DNA of 64,000 nucleotides from Ecdyonurus torrentis (lineage: Eukaryota; Arthropoda; Insecta; Ephemeroptera; Heptageniidae). The notes under the pieces are model-generated. The model saw only the letters and a list, made by a program, of their open reading frames with translations, searched no databases and was not told where the DNA came from. Positions 1 to 13,261 of the stretch are shown piece by piece. Each line of letters starts with the position of its first letter. The stretch's first letter is position 1. The translations under genes were made by a program, and so were the position numbers. The stretch is from positions 29,148,459-29,212,458 of the forward strand of contig OX439134.1 in assembly GCA_949318235.1 (NCBI GenBank). The letters run 5' to 3'.

Positions 1-838
1 TTTTTTATGTCTCACTTTGTACTGTTTATTTCTATTTTCAGTTCCAAGTTATACATTATATTATGACTTCAAGGTATGAAATAATTACAATGTTGACCTA
101 CAATGATATTTACTGAAAATATATTCACTAGTCATTAAAGTGCATTCATATACTTTTTTTTTTGGTGGAGTACCTTTGAGCAGCATTTTCACATAAAATT
201 TACACTTTTTACAGTAATGTTGTCCGTAAAACCCACTCCAACCAAGAAATACGCAATTCCATTATGATTGTCATTTTTTCGTGGTTTGGAGCATACATGT
301 AAAAAAAAAAAAAAAAAAACTTTACAAAAATTATTAATTTAATTTTTATCTAACGTTTCGTGGCATATTTTAAGTTTGGTCAGCAAAATTCTGCAACTTA
401 TTTTACTTTCTGAGGAAAATTTTAGCTTTCTTAGACTTTTTCGTAACTTTGCGTAACATCAAAATTTTGTTGCTCAGAAACGCGTAGACTTTCTGCATTT
501 TTTTTCTTTTTTTTTTTTTTTTGACAAGAATTAATTTTTTCTTTTGTCTAGGAAACACTAGAGATCCGTTGATATATTTTTAACTAACAACAAGAGCTAT
601 TTCTTATCATCAAACTGAAGGTTAGAAACAATATAATACATGATACATGACGCAAACACTCGGAATGCTTGCGGTCAGGTAACAACAACTTCTCTGACCT
701 GTATGAAGCAGTGTTTCAGTTAAATGTCTATACATATACCAGTAGCTACGGTAGTAAAAGTTTGACAATAGATTTATACAGAACAGGGAGTCGGAAGAAA
801 TGTATAAGAAACATCGAAAGTTATTAAAGTTATTTACG

Positions 839-966
839 CTTAGGACAGCGGTCCTTTCTTACCGGTTTTCTTAGCGCAGTGATAAAGTTTAAACAATGCT
901 AACATTATGGGTGCTATCGCAGGGGTGGGATAATAATTGCGATAAGAAACGACCGCTGTCTTGAGC
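839..966. repeat. Short palindromic element, 128 bp
   Basis: CTTAGGACAGCGGTCCTTTCTTA is mirrored by GATAAGAAACGACCGCTGTCTTGAG. The inner part is not palindromic. Single copy here. Confidence 0.5.
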
Positions 967-1141
967 TTTAATATCCTCGCATGCAGTCAGTACAGTTTTG
1001 TATTTGTTGTTATTATAGACAAGAAATGAAAAATTACTCCTGCTCTAACTTACTTTGCAAGTCCTAGTTGACTATGTAATAGAGCTAGAGCAGTGAGCAA
1101 ACATGTCGTGCATTATGTCTATAGTAAAATATATATACTGT

Positions 1142-1313
<172 letters not shown>

Positions 1314-2292
1314 ATTTCAAAACTAACTCATGCTTTGGTGTCCAATCAAAATTAATGTTTGTAGCCTCTATAGATTTTTACAGTAGAAAGAAAAGGGTGC
1401 TGTTTTATTATTATTTTTTTGTTCTCCCTGTTACTAATTTGTCATTAATATAATTGTGTCAAATAAATTAGTAAAAAAATGAATTTTAAAAAATATAAAG
1501 AAGAGAAGAAACTTTATTTTTAAATGTTAGCTACTAACACCAAAATATAAATATAACTTATATACGGGGGAAAAAAACACTAAACCTAAAACGTAGATTT
1601 TAGAATTTCACAAACAATAAATAATGATAAATATAATTATAGAAAGAGGAAATAAATAGTAGGCCAATAATGAATAAATTTTTTCAGATTTTACGTAAGA
1701 ATAGGGTGAAAAGTACTTGTATTATGAATTTAAAAATCTTAAATAAAAAAAAAGAAAGTTTTGAGAGAGAGAGAGAGAGAGAGAGACGTGACTCCAAAGT
1801 CATGGTATATAAAGTCTTAGACACAGTGAAGAAAAAGCGATCGATATGAGAATGCGGATATTTTCTAACTATATGACTCCACGTGATTTCAAACCATATG
1901 AATGAAAAACCTTATAAAATATATTATTAAATAATTTATATTTATTCATATTACATAAGTATCAGAAAAAAAAATTACTTTATTACAAAATGATAAGATT
2001 TGAAATAATATTTAAATGTTTCTTTCTAATGTGAAAGTTCAAGTTTATTTTTTTTTAAATAAATTGGTATTTCTATTACATTACACGACACTTATTATTT
2101 TTCATATTTTATTGTATTTTGACGCAGAATTTGATTAAAAAACAAATCATTGAACCTGAGTATTGTGAGTTTCGAAAATTTAAGTTTTTATTTTATTTAT
2201 TTATAATTTTTATGTGTTTATTTAACTATTTTTTCTATTTATTTATTTATTTACTTATTTACTTTTTTTTTGTTATTTTTTTTTTGTTTATT
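1314..2292. other. AT-rich stretch without recognised genes
   Basis: Only a (GA)n run at 1764-1786 and short A/T runs are visible. Confidence 0.6.
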
Positions 2293-2573
2293 GTTCGTTC
2301 GTTCGTTCGTTCGTTCGTTCGTTCGTTCGTTCGTTCGTTCGTTCGTTCGTTCGTTCGTTCGTTCGTTCGTTCGTTCGTTCGTTCGTTCGTTCGTTCGTTC
2401 GTTCGTTCGTTCGTTCGTTCGTTCGTTCGTTCGTTCGTTCGTTCGTTCGTTCGTTCGTTCGTTCGTTCGTTCGTTCGTTCGTTCGTTCGTTCGTTCGTTC
2501 GTTCGTTCGTTCGTTCGTTCGTTCGTTCGTTCGTTCGTTCGTTCGTTCGTTCGTTCGTTCGTTCGTTCGTTCG
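2293..2573. repeat. (GTTC)70 microsatellite
   Basis: About 281 bases of perfect GTTC repeats. Open frames on both strands (VRSF / TNER repeats) are repeat artefacts. Confidence 0.97.
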
Positions 2574-3034
2574 TATAATATATATTATATATATATACAC
2601 AAACAATATGTATACCGTCATATATTCATTTATATTTTAAAAGGTTCACTTAACAAAAATGTCACTCATATATTGTTCGATTAGAAATCTCTCTATACAG
2701 ACAAGTAAAATCAATATGGCAATTAGTGTCAATTCTCTATTATGACAGTGCACTGATGATACTTATCAATTTATTACGCTTCATTATACTGATGTCATTA
2801 AAAAGCTGTGAATGATATATTTGTTCAGCGTATCATGCTTCTTGTAATATTTAAATATTATCAACGGTCAATTTGTCAACAATAATAAAATATGCCTTTC
2901 ATAACACTATTGCAGCTGTTTAAAGTAATTAAAAATTAAGTACACTAGAATTTCCTAAGTATTCCAGCCCCATAAGAAATTTCTATAAAAAGGAAGGTGA
3001 ATTTTTTTAAACCACACTTTTTATGACATTTTTG

Positions 3035-3393
3035 AAAAGAGCGTTAAAATTTTTTGAGATATTATTTTTTCTTAGAACGATTGGAGCATGGGAAGTATTT
3101 TTAATTAATTTTTGAAAATCGACCTAAAAAGCCTGTGACATCATCAATCGGGCATTTATTTCGGAAAGTATTCACCGTAGAAGGTTCAGTAGCCAGTTTT
3201 TTAAAATTCTGAAGACGAGCTGATTTCATTAAACTGGTTACTGAACCTCGAACGATTAGTATTTGCCGAGAAAAAAAGTGGAGTGATGACGTCACAGGCT
3301 TTCTAGGCCGATTTTCAAAAATTAATTAAAAATACTTCGCATGCTCCAATCGTCCTAAGAAAACATAGTTCTTCAAATTTTTTTAAAGCTCTT
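3035..3393. mobile_element. Imperfect palindrome, 359 bp
   Basis: AAAAGAGCGTTAAAATTTTT and TTTTTTAAAGCTCTT at the ends, CTTAGAACGATTGGAGCATG mirrored by CATGCTCCAATCGTCCTAAG further in. One arm has TGACGTCACAGGC, the other TGACATCATC. Single copy here. Confidence 0.6.
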
Positions 3394-4340
3394 CCAAGAA
3401 AAAGACAAGAAAAAGAGAAAAAAAATAATCAGAAGTATCTTGAATTCAGCTTAATGACTAATGGAAGTTATGGAATTTTTCATATCTTTAATACCCTAAG
3501 GTTAAATTTCAAAAATCATAATCTTGCCAATATAATATTTAAAATTTATTTCATCAAGATAGTTTTTATTTTTATTTTTTTATTTTTTTGTAAGTAATAT
3601 TATTTAAAACACTTGAAAGAAAAGAATAGGAGAAAACCAGCAAGAGCTCTTTCCAAAAATATCATAAACTCTATTAAAAAAAATTGAACAAATTGTTCTG
3701 GAAATGAGCTAGCATAATTATGACGTATTTATTTTTATTCGTGTACATAATAATTAAGATGCTCACATACTTATGTTATTAAAAAATAGTAACATTTGTA
3801 CTTCTCAACAATATAAAAATCGTTCAATGCAGCATAAATTACGTAATTTATTTTTTCCGTGTATATAATATGTAAAAAAAATGAGTCTCTAATATGACAC
3901 AATAATACTAGGCTGTTAATTTTAATATTCTATTGTAACGAGGTGCACGCGTATTAAATGTCATTATAATGACGCTAACCATTATTCTCTTATAATGACC
4001 CATACAAGGTAATTTTATTATATTAAATATTTAAAGCCGTGCGTTATTATATGAAGGTTTTTTTTTCTGCATTGAAAATATTAAAAATGTATTAAGGCGC
4101 GAGCTTTTAACATTTTATAGCGAACATAATTGAGAGAAAAAAATTACTTAGAAGTACTAAATTTTTACTAATTTTATAGTTTGATACTTTTTTTTTCTGC
4201 TTTGAGTTTTTGTTTTATTTTTACATTATGAAATTTTGTTTTGTATTTAGAAATGTATAATAAAGTCAAGGTTTCATTATGAAATGTAAACCCTGGTTTT
4301 GCGCCTCACGAGTCGTCAATTTTTTTAGCTTTGTCACTTT

Positions 4341-4416
<76 letters not shown>

Positions 4417-5117
4417 CTAACACCTTTGCTTCCGTTTCACATACCTAGCAAGTGTGTCATATCAGATTGTAATAAAATATTTAATTTTGAAATTTCTTTA
4501 TATACTATGGCAACGGTCAAGGACTTTTTTTTTTTTTTTTAACGTTAAAATTTGTATACAGAAGTTTAGAAAGTATGATACATATTATATTTGCTAGATT
4601 ATTTATATATATTAAAAAGCATAAAAATATATTGTTTTAATTGATCATTTGAACTTTATTTTAGGATATTCGGATATATCTGAAAATTATTTGTATAAAG
4701 TTATTATTAGGGGGAAAAGTTATACATTTTCTATAACATTGTATAGTGTTTATTTAGAAACCATGCATTATATATCTACATACATATAAAGGGCCTGAAT
4801 TTGCAACCTCTAGTTAAACCTTAGTTTGTTTGTTTTAACAATAAAAATAAGTTAAGTTCTTGCCAAGAAATATTTTCATGTTGAGATAATTTTAGGTCAC
4901 ATAAGCATAGAACATGAGCAGTTGAATACAATGGTTTTCAAATATAATAATTATACTCACATATAAACATTCCACGGAGCGCAATTAGCCATTATTATGT
5001 ACTATGTATGACATTGTAATGAAAAAAAATGTACATTTTGAAAAAAAAAATACATATATAGAGAACCAAACAACATTTCAAATAAAATAATTTAAATCCA
5101 TAAAAATTGTGGTGCAC

Positions 5118-5119
<2 letters not shown>
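3394..5119. other. AT-rich stretch with X fragments
   Basis: X-type ends occur at about 3705-3746 (GCTAGCATAATTATGACG to TTCGTGTAC) and 3820-3866 (GCATAAATTACGTAATTTAT to TTCCGTGTATA). Beyond the (CT)n tract nothing else is recognised. Confidence 0.5.
4343..4411. repeat. (CT)n microsatellite
   Basis: About 69 bases of perfect CT. Confidence 0.97.

Positions 5120-5164
<45 letters not shown>
5120..5164. repeat. Poly(T) run of about 45
   Basis: A homopolymer of T. It could be the tail of an inverted retrocopy, but no element was recognised beside it. Confidence 0.9.
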
Positions 5165-5165
<1 letters not shown>

Positions 5166-5403
5166 TTCTTTCCCATGATATTAAGTATTAAAAATATGAC
5201 GCAAATTTTTCAATGCTTCGTAGAATTATTAAAGCCAGAGCTTACTGTACAAATTTCATAGATTTTTTTTTCATAAAAAACGCGTTGTTATTATATATAA
5301 AAAAAAATCCTGTTGAAAAAAATACTAACAAGTCAAACTTTGTCAAGAAAGTTCTGTAAATTGGACAATCAGCGAGCTTCATTTTTTCCCCATCGAGGAA
5401 GAA

Positions 5404-5745
5404 TAAACAAAAGTTTTAGGGGTAATTTTATTTCATATTCTATAAAAGAGTATTTGTCCTGAATATATTGATACGCAATTACTATTTTTTGAGTTTATGT
5501 ATTTTTAATTATATCTTGAAACTTAAAAAAATGACGTCACGGGCGGCAACTTATGCATAATGGGCATAGGGAAATATAACACCCGTGACGACATTTTGCG
5601 ACTTTCAAAAAATTATATATATTTTTTTGATAAACTAAAAATTTCTGAAAATTAGAAATTTGCATATCTATTGAATCAGGATGATTTTCTCTTCTAGAAT
5701 ATGCAATGTAATTTACCCCCTAAATTTTTTGTTGTCTTTCTATTA
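5404..5745. repeat. Imperfect palindrome with central TGACGTCA
   Basis: AGTTTTAGGGGTAATTTTATTT mirrors GTAATTTACCCCCTAAATTTT, and CCTGAATATATTGATACGC mirrors GCATATCTATTGAATCAGG. The centre holds ATGACGTCACGGGCGG and CCCGTGACGACAT. Confidence 0.55.
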
Positions 5746-5749
5746 GAGC

Positions 5750-7373
5750 TTCATTTTTTTTTTAATTATTTAAAGTTTTTTTTAAATTATTTAAAGTTTT
5801 TTTTTTTAATAAATTGCTCTGTTAATTTCTAATAATATTATTGTCAAAATGACTAACAAGAGAACTCCTTTTTATTTATACTTAAAATAATTGAAATTTA
5901 ATAAATTTAATCATGTCATTTTAAGTATATAAAAATAATTCATTTCAATTTCTCCTTAAGAAATCTCTTTACATGGAGTACGCAGAGTGACGTTTTGAAC
6001 AAGTTACATACTTCAGATTTAACCCCCCCCCCCTCCCTCTCTCTCTATCTCTCTCAACATCTTACACGTTCTTCTGTTTTATATCTTGGGTGTTCCTAAA
6101 GCACTTGACTATACACGAGGCTTTCAGCACCCTTGAAATATTAATCACTTTTTTATAAAGTAAGGCTCAGATTTCAAAACATTGACTTCATCCTCCTTTT
6201 TTTTTATTTACATTTGATGTTCGTATTTTTAAAACAAAAAGCAGCACAAGGAAAAGAAAATTCTTACTATTTTTTACTTTACATTTAAAATAATACATAA
6301 TCTTAAGGTGTATTTTATATTTCTTTTAAAAATTTAAGGTAACGTTTATTGGACCTACTGTTATAAGAAATAAGAAACTTATTTGAACCAGAAGTTCATA
6401 CTAACAATGGATAGTTACAAAAAGCGTTATTATCACTATTAAACAAATCGCGGAAAAAAACAAAACGATTTTTTTTTTAGCAATTTATAGAAGAATTATT
6501 TAAAATAAATTCAAACATTCTTAATGTATCTCTTATAAAGAAATAGTTATCATAAACAAGTTACAACAATGAAAAAATGTGTTTATTGCAAGTGGTACAT
6601 TGATTAAACAATAATAATAATAATTAACGGCTTTTTTATTTGGGCGAAATCAGGCGTAAACAATGACGCCATAAAGTAGCGATTTTGCGACAAAAACATA
6701 AATTATTTTTAAGTTTTTAAAAATGAACTTCATTGACAATTTGTTTTATTTTCATTACAGCGAATTGATAAAATAAAGTAACAATCAATTGCTTTTTTTT
6801 TTTACATAAAAGTAAAGAAATATACGCATACATCTCTATAAAATGAAGCCACCTTAAGATTTGCGCAATATTTTCTAAGAAGTTTCAATAAAAAAATCCC
6901 TCTCATGCAATGATATTCAAGTATTTTTAAAAATGAAGATTTTTTTTCCATAAAATAACTTTAACGTAGAGTAGATTTGAAATGTAGTTTCATTGTTTTT
7001 TATTATATTGAAAACATCAAGAAATATGCTCCAGGTATCGTATTTTTTTCTTTGATTTTTATTATTTAGAAAATAGCTTTTATTGTGAGCTCTATACTAT
7101 AGTGTAAAATATCAATTGCTTTCATTTATTTTATGTTTTTAAAATGTATTTTTATAATTAAAAAAATATATACGTTCCATATTTATATTGAGATATTTTA
7201 TATTATGAAAAAACGCGATCACGCAGAAATTGAAATTTTAATGTCAAAAAGTTTTTTTTTATTTCACTTCATGTTTTTTATTTCCTGCATCATAAAGTTC
7301 ATTGATTTGAAAAGAAGATAAATCTAAAATATGGAATTGTTTTTTTAGATTTGAAATTTTTATGTTAGTGCAT
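5750..7373. other. AT-rich stretch without recognised features
   Basis: It contains a C run at about 6022-6032 followed by short CT repeats, otherwise only AT-rich single-copy-looking DNA. Confidence 0.55.
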
Positions 7374-7573
<200 letters not shown>

Positions 7574-8008
7574 ATCCGAGAGCCCCTGTAAAGTAGGCAG
7601 CAAGTGTGTCAGAAGTACCGCAAAGGTTGCATAACTCGTAAATTACAAGGGGAACTTTTGAAGAGTAAAGTAAAGATATTATTTATTACGTAATTTTAAT
7701 CAATAAATCAAACTCTGAGACAATAAACAAACATAGTAATAAATAAAAGTTTATGAATAAATAAATAAAAAAAAATGTCAAGAGTTTATTCAATTGATTT
7801 CCCCCTATTGTTAGAAACCTTTGATTCTTATTCTACAATAAGTTTAATCTTTAAGTATCTCACAGAAATTATACAGTGCAGGAAAAAAACATCTCGTAAG
7901 GGTATATGTGTATGACGTCATACTGAATGCGCTTCGACGCCATACTGGAGTAATGTATAACATTACTAAGCATATTTTGGCTATTTTCTTTTAAAATTAT
8001 TATTATTA

Positions 8009-8009
<1 letters not shown>

Positions 8010-8085
<76 letters not shown>
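8010..8085. repeat. (TA)n tail of SINE-A copy 1
   Basis: TA repeats adjoining the 3' end of inverted SINE-A, as in the other copy. Confidence 0.9.
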
Positions 8086-8086
<1 letters not shown>

Positions 8087-8464
8087 ATTGCTTGCCATAT
8101 TGTATTATCGTGCTATACACCAATCCCAGTCCCAGTCAAGACATTGTCTTATCGACAGGTAAGCAGGTAAGGACTTTCCAATTAATGGAAAAACACACAC
8201 GGGCCGGCCACGACCTTAGTACACAGCCCGGCATTCGCCATAACAGCGTAGAGAAACCTTGGAAACATCTAGGCAGGCTGGTCGGTGCAATCACATCAAT
8301 CATGCACCTCCCGAATACTGTGCGTTGTCATGGAATGCATGTAAACATGCATCGTGCAACGTGTTGAGCTCTCACACTTCACGTACGCACCCAGCAGTGG
8401 CTCAAACCTATACTCGGTGAGGAGTACAGTGTTACGAGTCAGCTGCCTTCACCACTCAGCCAAT
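8086..8464 (-). mobile_element. SINE-A, copy 1 (inverted)
   Basis: Read on the - strand it has a perfect A box TGGCTGAGTGG (8462-8452) in a tRNA-Leu/Ser-like context and B box AGGTTTGAGCC (8409-8399), then the same body as copy 2, ending in a (TA)n tail at 8085-8010. Overlapping short ORFs are not genes. Confidence 0.75.
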
Positions 8465-8647
8465 TCTCTCAAAAATATTGATAAATATTTTTAAACTGGC
8501 AAAATGTGTCATATTATCATACCAACTCATGTTATTTAGTGCTCACATATAGCAGTGACTTTTATATGAATGTGCCCATCGTAATATATATATATATAAA
8601 GTTGTTTTTAACTTTAATTAATAATAGATTGATGTGTTTGTTGTGTC

Positions 8648-9315
8648 GCCTATATATCAATGAACAGTGACGTCAATCACGTTAGGACGAACTGTGATTA
8701 ATAATATAATAGTTTGATAACATTCGATGTATCGAGTATCAAATTATAATCGATTTTTTTAATAAATTGCCTATATATCAATGAATAGTGACGTCAATAA
8801 CGTTAAGACGAACTGTGGTTAATTATATAATAGTTTGGTCCCATTTGATGTATCGAGTATCAAATTATAATCGATTTGTTTAATAAATCGCCTACATATC
8901 AATGAATATGGGACGTCAATACATGTTAGATAAAATGTGTTTTAGTAATATAATAGTTTGATTATTTTCAATGTATCAAAAATTGAAATATAATCGATTT
9001 CTTTAATGTATCGACCACATATCAATAAATAGTGAAGATTTCTTATGCTAAGATGAAGTATAGTAGTTTGATGATATTCGATGTATCGAGTATCAAATTA
9101 TAATCGATTTCTTTAATGTATCGACCACATATCAATAAATAGCGAAGATTGTTAACGTCAAGATGAACTATAGTAGTTTGATTATATTCGATGTATCGAG
9201 TATCAAATTATAATCGATTTGTTTAATGTATCGTCCACATATAAATAAATAGTAAAGATTTCTTATGTTAAGATGAACTATAATAGTTTGATTATATTCG
9301 ATGTATCGAGTAAAG
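8648..9315. repeat. Six-copy tandem satellite, unit 110-123 bp
   Basis: Units start at about 8648, 8768, 8891, 9011, 9123 and 9233 with (C/A)ATATCAAT(G/A)AATAG. Each holds ATAGTTTGAT and, except the last, TCGAGTATCAAATTATAATCG. The last unit ends early at TGTATCGAGTAAAG. Confidence 0.8.
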
Positions 9316-9693
9316 AGCGTGATTGATGGCATGTCAAAAAGAGTGATGGGTTGTGTAGATAAATTTGGTTTAAGTTGATCACTTTGCCTTCTTGTGTTGG
9401 TGAGCTCACAAATCAACACCCACATTAGCTCTAAACTTTAACTCAGCGTGAACAAAAGTTTTAACATTACTTTTGAATTTTAATATTTTAATATATATAT
9501 TTACATTAGTTTTGCGTTTGCGAGTGATTGATAATATTTGCTTACATTAATCTAAGGCCAGGTCAAACTTGGAAATATTTTTACGTCAAAACAATTTTAT
9601 ATCATCTAAAACAATTGAGTTTCAATTGAGTATGCGGCTTTAAAAACAGCTTTTATATAAAATTAACTCCTATTAGTTTCATCACTTAACCAG

Positions 9694-10011
9694 TTAAAGG
9701 CGTGGAACACCTTGAACAAAAAAAGTTGCGTAATATCCTAACAAACCTGAAAATCAACGTTGATTCGGCCGAAGTCATTGATTTCTAATTTATTTTCCAT
9801 GCAAAAAATGACACTGGCGGTCACTGACGTCACAGATCGCCCGGTTTACGCGCGCGTGGACCAGGTGAGCTGTGACGTCAGTGACTGCCAGCGGCATTTT
9901 GTGAATGGAAAATAAATTAGAAATCAATGACTCCGAACAAATCAACGTTGATTTTTAGGTTTGTTAGGATATAATGCAACTTTTTTTGTTTAAGGTGTTC
10001 TACGTCTTTAA
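9694..10011. mobile_element. TTAA-flanked palindrome C, copy 1
   Basis: TTAAAGGCGTGGAACACC to GTGTTCTACGTCTTTAA. The arms share AATCAACGTTGATT and TTCTAATTTATTTTCCAT. Two TGACGTCA sites lie symmetrically around a GCGCGCG centre. Confidence 0.75.
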
Positions 10012-10346
10012 GGCGGGAAATCACCTACTGTGAGATTTGACTAAAAAGTTGTAAAAAAAGAAAAATCTGAAATTTTGAACTAGGATAAGGTATCTTCTAA
10101 AATGTAAAAAATTTGAGGGGTCACCATGCTAGATTTTAAACTATGATTTTTTAAAATTTTAGTCCCACAAAAGCCCATATTAATTTAAACAGTATTTTTT
10201 CGCTTATCTGATGGTCACGGGTTCTGAAAATTTTATTATACGTAGCTGTTACTATTAACTTTCAAATGGCATCATAAAATTTTGTTTAATAAAGTTTAAT
10301 AATTAGATTTTGACATACAATTAAACCATCTAGATACAACCCTTAA
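10008..10346 (+). mobile_element. TTAA-flanked element B, copy 1
   Basis: TTAAGGCGGGAAATCACC at the left, CAACCCTTAA at the right. The interior shares GTCACCATGCTAGATTTT and GGTCACGGGTTCTG with the other B copies. It abuts a C-family copy and shares one TTAA with it. Confidence 0.75.
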
Positions 10347-10359
10347 CTAATTAATCAGC

Positions 10360-10470
10360 GTTGCAGTTTACGGGGGTAACTTAATTAATTGCTAAACTGT
10401 AGTTAAGATGTTATTATGATTGCTGCAATAATTAAAAAAAGATACTAGTTTCACTAGAGGTTTAATTACG
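10360..10470. repeat. S-like element without foldback insertion
   Basis: It shares a stretch with the left flank of FB (GTAGTTAAG, then an AATTAAAAAAAGATA block) and the AGATACTAGTTTCACTAGAG segment that equals the two flanks of FB joined. It therefore acts as an empty-site reference for the FB insertion. Confidence 0.5.
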
Positions 10471-10762
10471 ACCTTAAAATTATTTAAGTTAGAAAATATT
10501 TTACAATTTCAACTAAATTTGAGATTTATTATTTTCAGACTTCTTATTTTATTGAAATTTTGGAGAATATAAAGAAAAAAATACAGAAAATATTAGTTTT
10601 TAGTTCATTACAATATGAGTCATAATTAAATTAAGAGACTAGTCGGTGCCAAACTGTTAATGGTTGAATAGTCTATTTGACGTTTCCTTCCATGTCTGTG
10701 AATATCCTTTCAATAACTCGATTAGATATGTACGGTAAAAATGATAAAGTGTCAGATTTTCA

Positions 10763-10801
<39 letters not shown>

Positions 10802-10820
10802 GACAAAAACAAGCAATGCG

Positions 10821-10872
10821 CTACACTCTGGCCAAAACAAGGTCATTCCCGCCAAAATCTGTATCCGCGGTG

Positions 10873-10909
<37 letters not shown>

Positions 10910-11200
10910 GACAAAGTCAAGGCCCTAGAGTGAGCCCACAGCTATGTTTTTATTGATTTTAATAGTAATATAAATATGAATGTAAAAGTAGCACCAAATG
11001 TGCATATAGTATGTAAGTGTTTTGACTTTTTCTGTCTGTTAATTAACCTTGACGAATACGATGTATATTGTATACGATTGAAGGAAAGAGAGAAAAAAAG
11101 AAATTTTGAATTTTGAATTAAACCAATCAGACAGCATGTTATAAACCTCCTCGCCAATCACAGTTGACTTTACATTGCTAATTACACTATATCCGCTCGA
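10821..11200 (-). repeat. Repeat U, copy 1, with a ~245-bp insertion
   Basis: CTACACTCTGGCCAAAACAAG ... GTATCCGCGGTGCTAAA and CCAATCAGACAGC ... CTATATCCGCTCGA match U copy 2 inverted. About 10875-11120, including a poly(A) run, is absent from copy 2. Confidence 0.55.
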
Positions 11201-11669
11201 ACTAGTATTGGGAGAAGTGAAGCTCACTTTCAGTTCCACTAATATTTATTCATAGCAACAAAATTGATGCTATATTATCGAGTACCTATGTCCCATAGCA
11301 TAACAATTACGTTGTACAGCATAATAATATATGCAATTGCAATGTAACAACAAAATCCATAAATCAGTAAAATTTAAAATTAGTTTGCTTTTTTCGTGTA
11401 AAAGATAGAGTAAAATAAATATTTTAAGATTTAAAACCCTAAAAACATGCATGAGTATACATTTTCTTGATTAAAATAAAAAACGAAGTTACGTTTCTAT
11501 CTTATTTGAACATATTACTGAAGTCAAGAATACAAAATAATCTTGAATATCATAATATAGCCATGAACATTTAGTTATAAAAATTGAGCCACAGTAATAA
11601 AACAAAATATGATATCATTAAAAATATAGAAAAACAAAACACAAAACAACAACTAAAACTAAAAGTTTC

Positions 11670-11825
<156 letters not shown>

Positions 11826-11937
11826 TTATTATTGATTTTTATTTTAAAGTGACACGAAATAGTGACGTAATCCTAATTACGTACAATAGAAAGAACGTCA
11901 ATATTTTTTTCTCTTTTAATGGATTAAATCTACGTTC

Positions 11938-12275
11938 TTAAAGGCATAGACAACATGAAAACATTAGCATTTATATCACAAAACACTTGATGGGATCTAT
12001 ACATAAATAATGTTAATTGGTCTCAGAACCCAACTGAAGCCCCGTAACAGTGATTAGAAAATTTCGATTTATGCAACCCGCACAAAATTTTTATATTATT
12101 TTCTGCCTGTTTCTGACGTCATAAACAGAAATATTCATGCAAATTGCATACTTTACAGTTTTTTCACGCTCTCTCTTGTGGGGCCACATTTAAATTCTGG
12201 TAAAAAGTATCATCAGTTTTGTAGATCCCATTTTGTGTTAAAGAACACGTTGTTTCATGTTTTCTATGCCTTTAA
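11938..12275 (+). mobile_element. TTAA-flanked element A, copy 1
   Basis: TTAAAGGCATAGACAACATG to TCTATGCCTTTAA. The shared interior includes a TTCTGACGTCATAAACA block and CACGCTCTC. The A family is the most frequent in the window. Confidence 0.75.
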
Positions 12276-12722
12276 TTGTATATTATACAGTGTATAATAT
12301 AAGTTAATAATATAATGTATTATAGGAGAAATTTAAGAGGATAATAGTTCTTACCAAGTCACAAGAATCAATCACTTTGATTGATTGACTTTTTTTCTTC
12401 TTCTTGGAATCTCAGGATATAAACGTCAATTTATGCAAAGTTTAAATGGATTTAGACCAGACTTTTATTTTCATGAAATAAATTGCAATTTTTAGGTGTT
12501 GTTATATTATGGTATTATTTTGTCATGAGAGTGATAAGGGAAACTATCAAATGCAGTGACTAAGCGTATTTCTTGTCATTTATAAAAGAAACAAAATCGT
12601 TCATAAGTTTTTTTTTATATTATATAATTTAATATTTTTTATATATATATATTTCTATTATTATTAATTGTGGAAATATTTAAATTTTATTAAGTGTAAT
12701 TTGAAATTATTATAAAAATTAC

Positions 12723-13063
12723 TTAAAGCCATAGACCACATAAAACAACGTGTGCTTTTTAAGAAAAAACACGAAATGGGATCTTCAAAACTGTTGACAA
12801 TTTTTACCAGAATGTTAATGTAGCCCCACAAGAGAGCGTGAAAATACTGTAAAGTATGCAATTTGCGTGACTATTCATGTTTATGACGTCAGAAACATGC
12901 AAAAATTAGTATAAAAAAGTTGTGCGGATTACATAAATTAACATTTCTGATCACTGCTACGGAGCTACAGTTGGGTTTTGAGATAAACTAAAGTTATTTA
13001 TGTAAGTCCCATCAAGTGTTTTGTGATATAAATGCATATGTTTTTCTCTGGTCTATTCCTTTA
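12723..13063 (-). mobile_element. TTAA-type element A, copy 2 (inverted)
   Basis: It starts TTAAAGCCATAGACCACA and ends CTGGTCTATTCCTTTA, losing the final A where truncated B copy 6 begins. Confidence 0.72.
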
Positions 13064-13261
13064 TGGAAGATGGTCCATCTGATAAGAGAGAAAATAATTA
13101 ATGAAATTAACATGGCCTCTTATGGGACTAAAATTAAAAAAAAAAATCCTGATTTAAAATTTAGCATGGTGTATCCCAATGTATCACTGTGCAAAATATC
13201 ATATTTTTCTTTCCGTACAACTTTTTAGTCAAATCCCGTAGTAGCTGATTTACTGCCTTAA
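13064..13261 (-). mobile_element. Truncated element B, copy 6 (inverted)
   Basis: Only the half ending GATTTACTGCCTTAA is kept. The other end is lost at about 13064, where it joins the end of an A element directly. Confidence 0.65.

Larger units (their letters stand above)
7897..8582 (-). mobile_element. T element, copy 1, split by a TA tract and SINE-A
   Basis: It begins TAAGGGTATATGTGTATGACGTCA and ends near ATGAATGTGCCCATC. Both halves match the other T copies; the middle is replaced by (TA)n and an inverted SINE-A. Confidence 0.65.

Noticed and set aside
2119..2640. Long open frames over the (GTTC)n tract
   Set aside because: The frame exists only because a tetranucleotide repeat without stops is open in every phase; no non-repeat coding sequence flanks it.
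8648..9315. CRISPR-like array
   Set aside because: The units are contiguous tandem repeats with no unique spacers, in a eukaryotic genome.
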